A DNA stretch of 9,263 bases from Deltaproteobacteria bacterium (lineage in GTDB: Bacteria; Desulfobacterota; DSM-4660; Desulfatiglandales; HGW-15). Where the stretch lies: positions 1 to 9,263 of the forward strand of contig JAFGPH010000255.1 in NCBI GenBank assembly GCA_016926135.1, in the 5' to 3' direction. A program made the translations under genes and the position numbers. This document shows, one piece after another, positions 6,819 to 9,263 of the stretch; the first letter of the stretch is position 1; each line of letters begins with the position of its first letter. The notes under the pieces are model-generated. The model worked only from the letters and a program-made list of their open reading frames with translations. It ran no database searches and was not told where the DNA came from.

Positions 6819-7798
6819 GCAAAAAGCTCCGGCGCCCCCCCCGTATGCAGAAACAGAACCTTCTGTCGACCCAGAAGGCCCCTCTCAAGCCAGTCGAGAA
6901 GGGCGCCTGCCGCCTTGCCCGTGTACACATAATCCAGGAAAACGCCTTCGCGCCTGGCAAAGAGGGTGACCGCTTTTTCCCCTTGAGCCGTTTTCACGGC
7001 GTAGCCCGGCCCAATGTGGCGATCGTCCACCTCAATGGAGTCTCTTCGCACGCGCCCCCCGAAAAGACTCGCCGTCTCAACGGCCAGATCCGCGATTTTT
7101 TCCTCCATCGCGTGCCGCTCCATGGCCACGGAAACGCCCATGATCCTCCCGGGCCATGCGGTAAGCTCCTTTCCCACCACCAGGCCCGCCTGGGTGCCCC
7201 CGGAACCCGTGGCGTGAACGATCAGATCGAACTCGATTCCCAGCCGCGCTTGGTCCATCAGGATTTCCAGGAATGCGGCAGTATAGCCTGCTACCCCCAC
7301 AGGCACGGACCCCCCTACCGGCATCCTGAAGACCTTTCTCCCCCGGGCTTCCAATTCTTCGGTGATTCTGTCCGCCTGTCTTTCCCACTCGTTCCAGTCA
7401 GGGGAATCCACATGGTGCATCTCTGCGCCCAGCATCTCGTCCAGGAGCACGTTCCCCGTCGATTTCTGCGGCCTGTCGCCCCCCAGAACGAGATGCACGG
7501 ACAGGTCACATGCCGCACCTACGGCGGCCGTGAGACGGCAGAAATTGGACTGGATGCCGCCGCAGGTGACCAGGGTGTCACATCGGTGATGCAAGGCCTC
7601 CCCCACGAGGAACTCCAGCTTCCGGCTCTTGTTCCCACCAAAGCCGAACCCGCTCATGTCATCCCTTTTGCAGTATACCTCCACCCCGTAACGCCCTGAA
7701 AGAAAGCGCAGGCGATGGCAGGGTGTGGGAACGATGGACAGGGACACCTTAGGAAAGGACTCAAGCTTTCCCCGGACATAGAGGATTTTCTCATCCAT
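6815..7798 (-). CDS. D-cysteine desulfhydrase / ACC deaminase-family PLP enzyme
   Basis: A 327-residue fold-type II PLP enzyme. The Schiff-base lysine is predicted as Lys57 in GFGGNKSRKLE (51-62). A substrate-carboxylate region reads CGGIQSNFCRLTAA (79-92), the PLP phosphate-binding loop is ATGSGGTQAG (196-205), and the C-terminal active-site segments are DYVYTGKAAG (289-298) and HTGG (318-321). YTGKA, rather than the YEGK expected of true ACC deaminases, favours D-cysteine desulfhydrase (D-cysteine to pyruvate, sulfide and ammonia) or a related D-amino-acid/beta-elimination activity. Many homologues read QSNHxR where this one has QSNFCR, so substrate preference is uncertain. The start is ATG 7798; no strong Shine-Dalgarno is seen. 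The frame stops after GGAPELFA, where many relatives continue with a Tyr and a few residues, so the C-terminus may be slightly clipped. It is the last gene of the minus block and meets the MoaD remnant tail to tail. Confidence 0.85.
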   Translation of the reverse strand: MDEKILYVRGKLESFPKVSLSIVPTPCHRLRFLSGRYGVEVYCKRDDMSGFGFGGNKSRKLEFLVGEALHHRCDTLVTCGGIQSNFCRLTAAVGAACDLSVHLVLGGDRPQKSTGNVLLDEMLGAEMHHVDSPDWNEWERQADRITEELEARGRKVFRMPVGGSVPVGVAGYTAAFLEILMDQARLGIEFDLIVHATGSGGTQAGLVVGKELTAWPGRIMGVSVAMERHAMEEKIADLAVETASLFGGRVRRDSIEVDDRHIGPGYAVKTAQGEKAVTLFARREGVFLDYVYTGKAAGALLDWLERGLLGRQKVLFLHTGGAPELFA

Positions 7799-7833
7799 GG
7801 CAAACCCCCAACGAAGAATGCGGTGTTGCAGTA

Positions 7834-7930
7834 GAAAGATTGGAGTACTGGAGTATTGGGGTGTTGGAGTATTGGGTGTGAAGACAGTTCCTCTCTTTTC
7901 TTACCCATCACTCCAGCACTCCATTCTTTC
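7834..7930. repeat. Inverted repeat built from TGGAGTAyTGG-type units
   Basis: The arm 7834-7860 (GAAAGATTGGAGTACTGG onward) and the arm 7904-7930, read on the other strand (GAAAGAATGGAGTGCTGG onward), match at 23 of 27 positions. They flank a 43-nt spacer. The right arm covers the last nine codons of the minus-strand hypothetical gene, encoding ERMECWSDG, while the left arm lies in the intergenic gap before the desulfhydrase gene. No strong T-run follows on either strand, though a short TCTTTCT lies at the end of the structure in the minus direction. It may be a mobile palindromic element or an intercistronic RNA hairpin. Confidence 0.7.
7841..7876. repeat. Short tandem units TGGAGTAC / TGGAGTATTGGG
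   Basis: Three direct units start at 7841 (TGGAGTAC), 7849 (TGGAGTATTGGG) and 7865 (TGGAGTATTGGG). The last two are identical over 12 bases and offset by 16. They form the left arm and part of the spacer of the larger inverted repeat, so the element appears to have grown by unit duplication. No coding frame is supported here. Confidence 0.7.
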
Positions 7931-8419
7931 CAGTGCCAACCTTGCTTCTCCGTAAACCTTGACGCCCTCAAAGGAGGATTCCATCCGCAGGGTCCCGTCC
8001 CGGTCGTAGAGTTTTCCCTGGATACGGGTGAGATACCCATTGGTGAAGACCTGGGTGTGAACGGAGAGAAAAACCTCCCCGGAGGGATGAAGCAGACGGA
8101 AGCCCCCTGCCACGCCCTGAAAGACACACCCGCCGGGATTGTCGAGCACCTTGGAGGAGCGGAGGGATACGAGGAATTCACCCTCAGAGCTGAAGAGCCT
8201 CCCGGATATGCGGGGCACGACCTCTCCGGGTGGGACCACATCCGCCAGGAACCAGAAGTCCTCTTTAGACCCCGGAGATCCCAGCACAAACCCGGGGGAG
8301 AGCATGTCGTTCACCAGGTAGTTATGGTGAGCGCTGAGCAGGCTTTCTCTGTGTCCCGCCATATCAGTGTCCCACGTTTGACGGACTCGTGAGAAGTCCG
8401 ACACCAAAATTCCGCTCAT
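7901..8419 (-). CDS. Hypothetical beta-rich protein of unknown function
   Basis: A 172-residue frame that I do not recognise. The start ATG 8419 is preferred because GGTGAGG lies 9 nt upstream; an in-frame GTG at 8434 would add five residues but has no visible Shine-Dalgarno. There is no signal peptide, membrane segment or Cys/His metal motif. After an N-terminal His-rich stretch (HRESLLSAHHNYLVND, about 23-38), the protein alternates short hydrophobic and polar runs punctuated by Gly, such as RISGRLFSSEGEFLVSLRSS (70-89) and YLTRIQGKLYDRDGTLRMES (129-148). These two segments resemble one another (I-x-G-x-L-x-D/S-x-x-G), suggesting a duplicated beta-hairpin or beta-barrel unit. The C-terminal ERMECWSDG is encoded by one arm of an inverted repeat, so the native end may have been altered. 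It lies 125 nt downstream of etfA on the same strand and 102 nt upstream of the desulfhydrase gene. Coding potential is good but function is unknown. Confidence 0.6.
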   Translation of the reverse strand: MSGILVSDFSRVRQTWDTDMAGHRESLLSAHHNYLVNDMLSPGFVLGSPGSKEDFWFLADVVPPGEVVPRISGRLFSSEGEFLVSLRSSKVLDNPGGCVFQGVAGGFRLLHPSGEVFLSVHTQVFTNGYLTRIQGKLYDRDGTLRMESSFEGVKVYGEARLALERMECWSDG

Positions 8420-8472
8420 GGTTCGATACCTCACCGTGAGCGTAAGATCAAAGGGTCAGGTCGCACCATCTG

Positions 8473-8502
8473 CGTTCGTCCTGAGGCATCGAAGGGCGAA
8501 CG
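8473..8502. other. Hairpin in the etfA-hypothetical gene gap
   Basis: CGTTCGTCCT (8473-8482) and AGGGCGAACG (8493-8502) can pair over 10 positions: nine Watson-Crick pairs plus one G-U on the plus strand, or one A-C mismatch on the minus transcript. The loop is 10 nt. No T-run follows in the direction of minus transcription, so a terminator is not supported. It lies in the 110-125-nt gap between etfA and the hypothetical gene, which otherwise shows nothing recognisable. Confidence 0.4.
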
Positions 8503-8544
8503 GGGCTTTCCAGGAAGCCAGCATGTTAGTGCGGCAGAAGAAGG

Positions 8545-9263
8545 TCATAATCGCTTCCGGAGCTTTTCCACCCATTGCCCCAGGATCGTCCGGGCATCCC
8601 CCACGAGACCGAGGTCCGCCATCCTGAACACAGGCGCGTTCGGATCACGGTTGATGGCGATGATCGTTTCAGAACCTTGAATGCCCGTGGTGTACTGCAG
8701 GGCGCCCGAGGTCCCGACCGTAATCAGAAGCTTTGGCTTGACGCTCTTTCCCGTCTGGCCCAGAAGCCGCTCTTCTTCCGTCCAGCCGGCGCGGATGACG
8801 GGCCTTGTGGCGCCCACTTCGCCCCCCAGCAGTTCCGCCAGGTCAAAAAGCCTTTGAAACTGCTCTCTTGAGCCAAGGCCCCTTCCGCCCACCACCACGA
8901 CCTCCGCATCTTCAAGCCGCACCTTTCCCTTTTGCTCCGCCTTGCTCCGGACAATCTGCACCCTATCGTCCGGTTCAATATCCATCTCCGGATAAACGAC
9001 GCGTCCCACGGCTGCTGCGTTGTGGGGTCGCTCCTCAAAAATCCCGGGATGAACGGTGGCCATCTGAGGCCTGTGATCAGGGGTGACCACCTCTGCCAGC
9101 AACTCCCCACCAAAGGAAGGCGTAGTCTGAACCATGAGGCCAGTTTCCGGATCAATTTCCAGGGCGACACAGTCTGCGCTGAGGCCCGTCCGCAGACGCT
9201 TGGCCAGCCTCGGAAAGAACTCTCTCCCGAAAGACGTGGCCCCTGCGAGAAAGATCTCCGGTC
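8545..9263 (-). CDS. etfA: Electron transfer flavoprotein alpha subunit, N-terminus beyond window
   Basis: The C-terminal 238 residues of EtfA; the frame stays open to the right edge, upstream of the internal ATG at 9135, so roughly 80-100 residues are missing. EtfA with EtfB passes electrons from acyl-CoA dehydrogenases or similar flavoenzymes to a quinone reductase, or takes part in electron bifurcation. Visible landmarks are LAGATSFGREFFPRLAKRL (5-23), a RPQMATVHPG strand (64-73), the FAD-domain entry VVVGGRGLGS (122-131), ATRPVIRAGW (151-160), GQTGKSVKPKL (168-178), GTSGALQY (183-190) and AINRDPNAPVF (202-212). Arg153 and Thr170 match FAD-contacting Arg249 and Thr266 of human ETF-alpha. 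The position of its His286 (GAIQH) is Tyr190 here. It is transcribed away from the edge toward the hypothetical gene; etfB probably lies just outside the window. Family assignment is very secure. Confidence 0.93.
   Translation of the reverse strand, partial: PEIFLAGATSFGREFFPRLAKRLRTGLSADCVALEIDPETGLMVQTTPSFGGELLAEVVTPDHRPQMATVHPGIFEERPHNAAAVGRVVYPEMDIEPDDRVQIVRSKAEQKGKVRLEDAEVVVVGGRGLGSREQFQRLFDLAELLGGEVGATRPVIRAGWTEEERLLGQTGKSVKPKLLITVGTSGALQYTTGIQGSETIIAINRDPNAPVFRMADLGLVGDARTILGQWVEKLRKRL

Noticed and set aside
6784..6969. Plus-strand 61-codon frame as a frameshifted MoaD C-terminus
   Set aside because: Its Pro-rich translation has no MoaD features or Gly-Gly end and overlaps the minus-strand enzyme gene, so a simple frameshift does not explain the truncation.
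6845..7699. 284-codon plus-strand frame opposite the PLP enzyme gene
   Set aside because: Its translation has no recognisable motifs and is rich in His and Pro. The minus strand encodes a clear PLP enzyme with its lysine and phosphate loop, so this is an antisense shadow.
7841..7876. Possible CRISPR array
   Set aside because: The units are 8-12 bases with almost no spacers and are part of a palindrome; no cas gene is present.

Overview
The window looks like chromosomal DNA of an anaerobic deltaproteobacterium (Desulfobacterota). It is fairly GC-rich and compactly coded. The clues are a URO-D-family methyltransferase-like protein, a branched-chain-amino-acid-type ABC transporter next to a catabolic alcohol dehydrogenase, a MoaD-like remnant and an electron transfer flavoprotein gene. 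The assignment rests on gene content and protein style, not on a marker gene.

Plus-strand block (2-6643, with a remnant to 6818). The window opens inside a URO-D-superfamily gene cut by the left edge. An aryl-alcohol-dehydrogenase-like zinc enzyme follows. Then comes a complete five-gene HAAT/Liv ABC transporter: binding protein livK, permeases livH and livM, ATPases livG and livF. Spacing is tight (4-nt gap livH-livM, 14-nt overlap livM-livG, 8-nt overlap livG-livF), so this is very probably one operon. The exception is the 139-nt livK-livH gap, which is filled by a large imperfect palindrome that could form a branched RNA structure. The context suggests uptake of a small, perhaps aromatic, carboxylate or alcohol and its oxidation, but the substrate cannot be read from sequence. 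The block ends with the first ~36 codons of a MoaD/ThiS-like sulfur carrier, which then lose similarity and stop.

Minus-strand block (9263 down to 6815). In transcription order this holds etfA (N-terminus beyond the right edge), an unrecognised 172-residue beta-rich protein, and a D-cysteine desulfhydrase/ACC deaminase-family PLP enzyme. A repeat-built inverted repeat (7834-7930) separates the last two genes and supplies the last codons of the unknown protein.

The blocks converge at 6815-6818, where a single CTAG gives overlapping TAG stops on both strands. With the truncated MoaD-like frame, this looks like a rearrangement breakpoint. No RNA genes, CRISPR arrays, transposase genes or convincing promoters or intrinsic terminators were found. 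I see no clear evidence of a wholly new system. The points most worth a second look are the livK-livH palindrome, the repeat element at 7834-7930, the MoaD/desulfhydrase junction and the URO-D homologue that seems to lack the usual zinc ligands.
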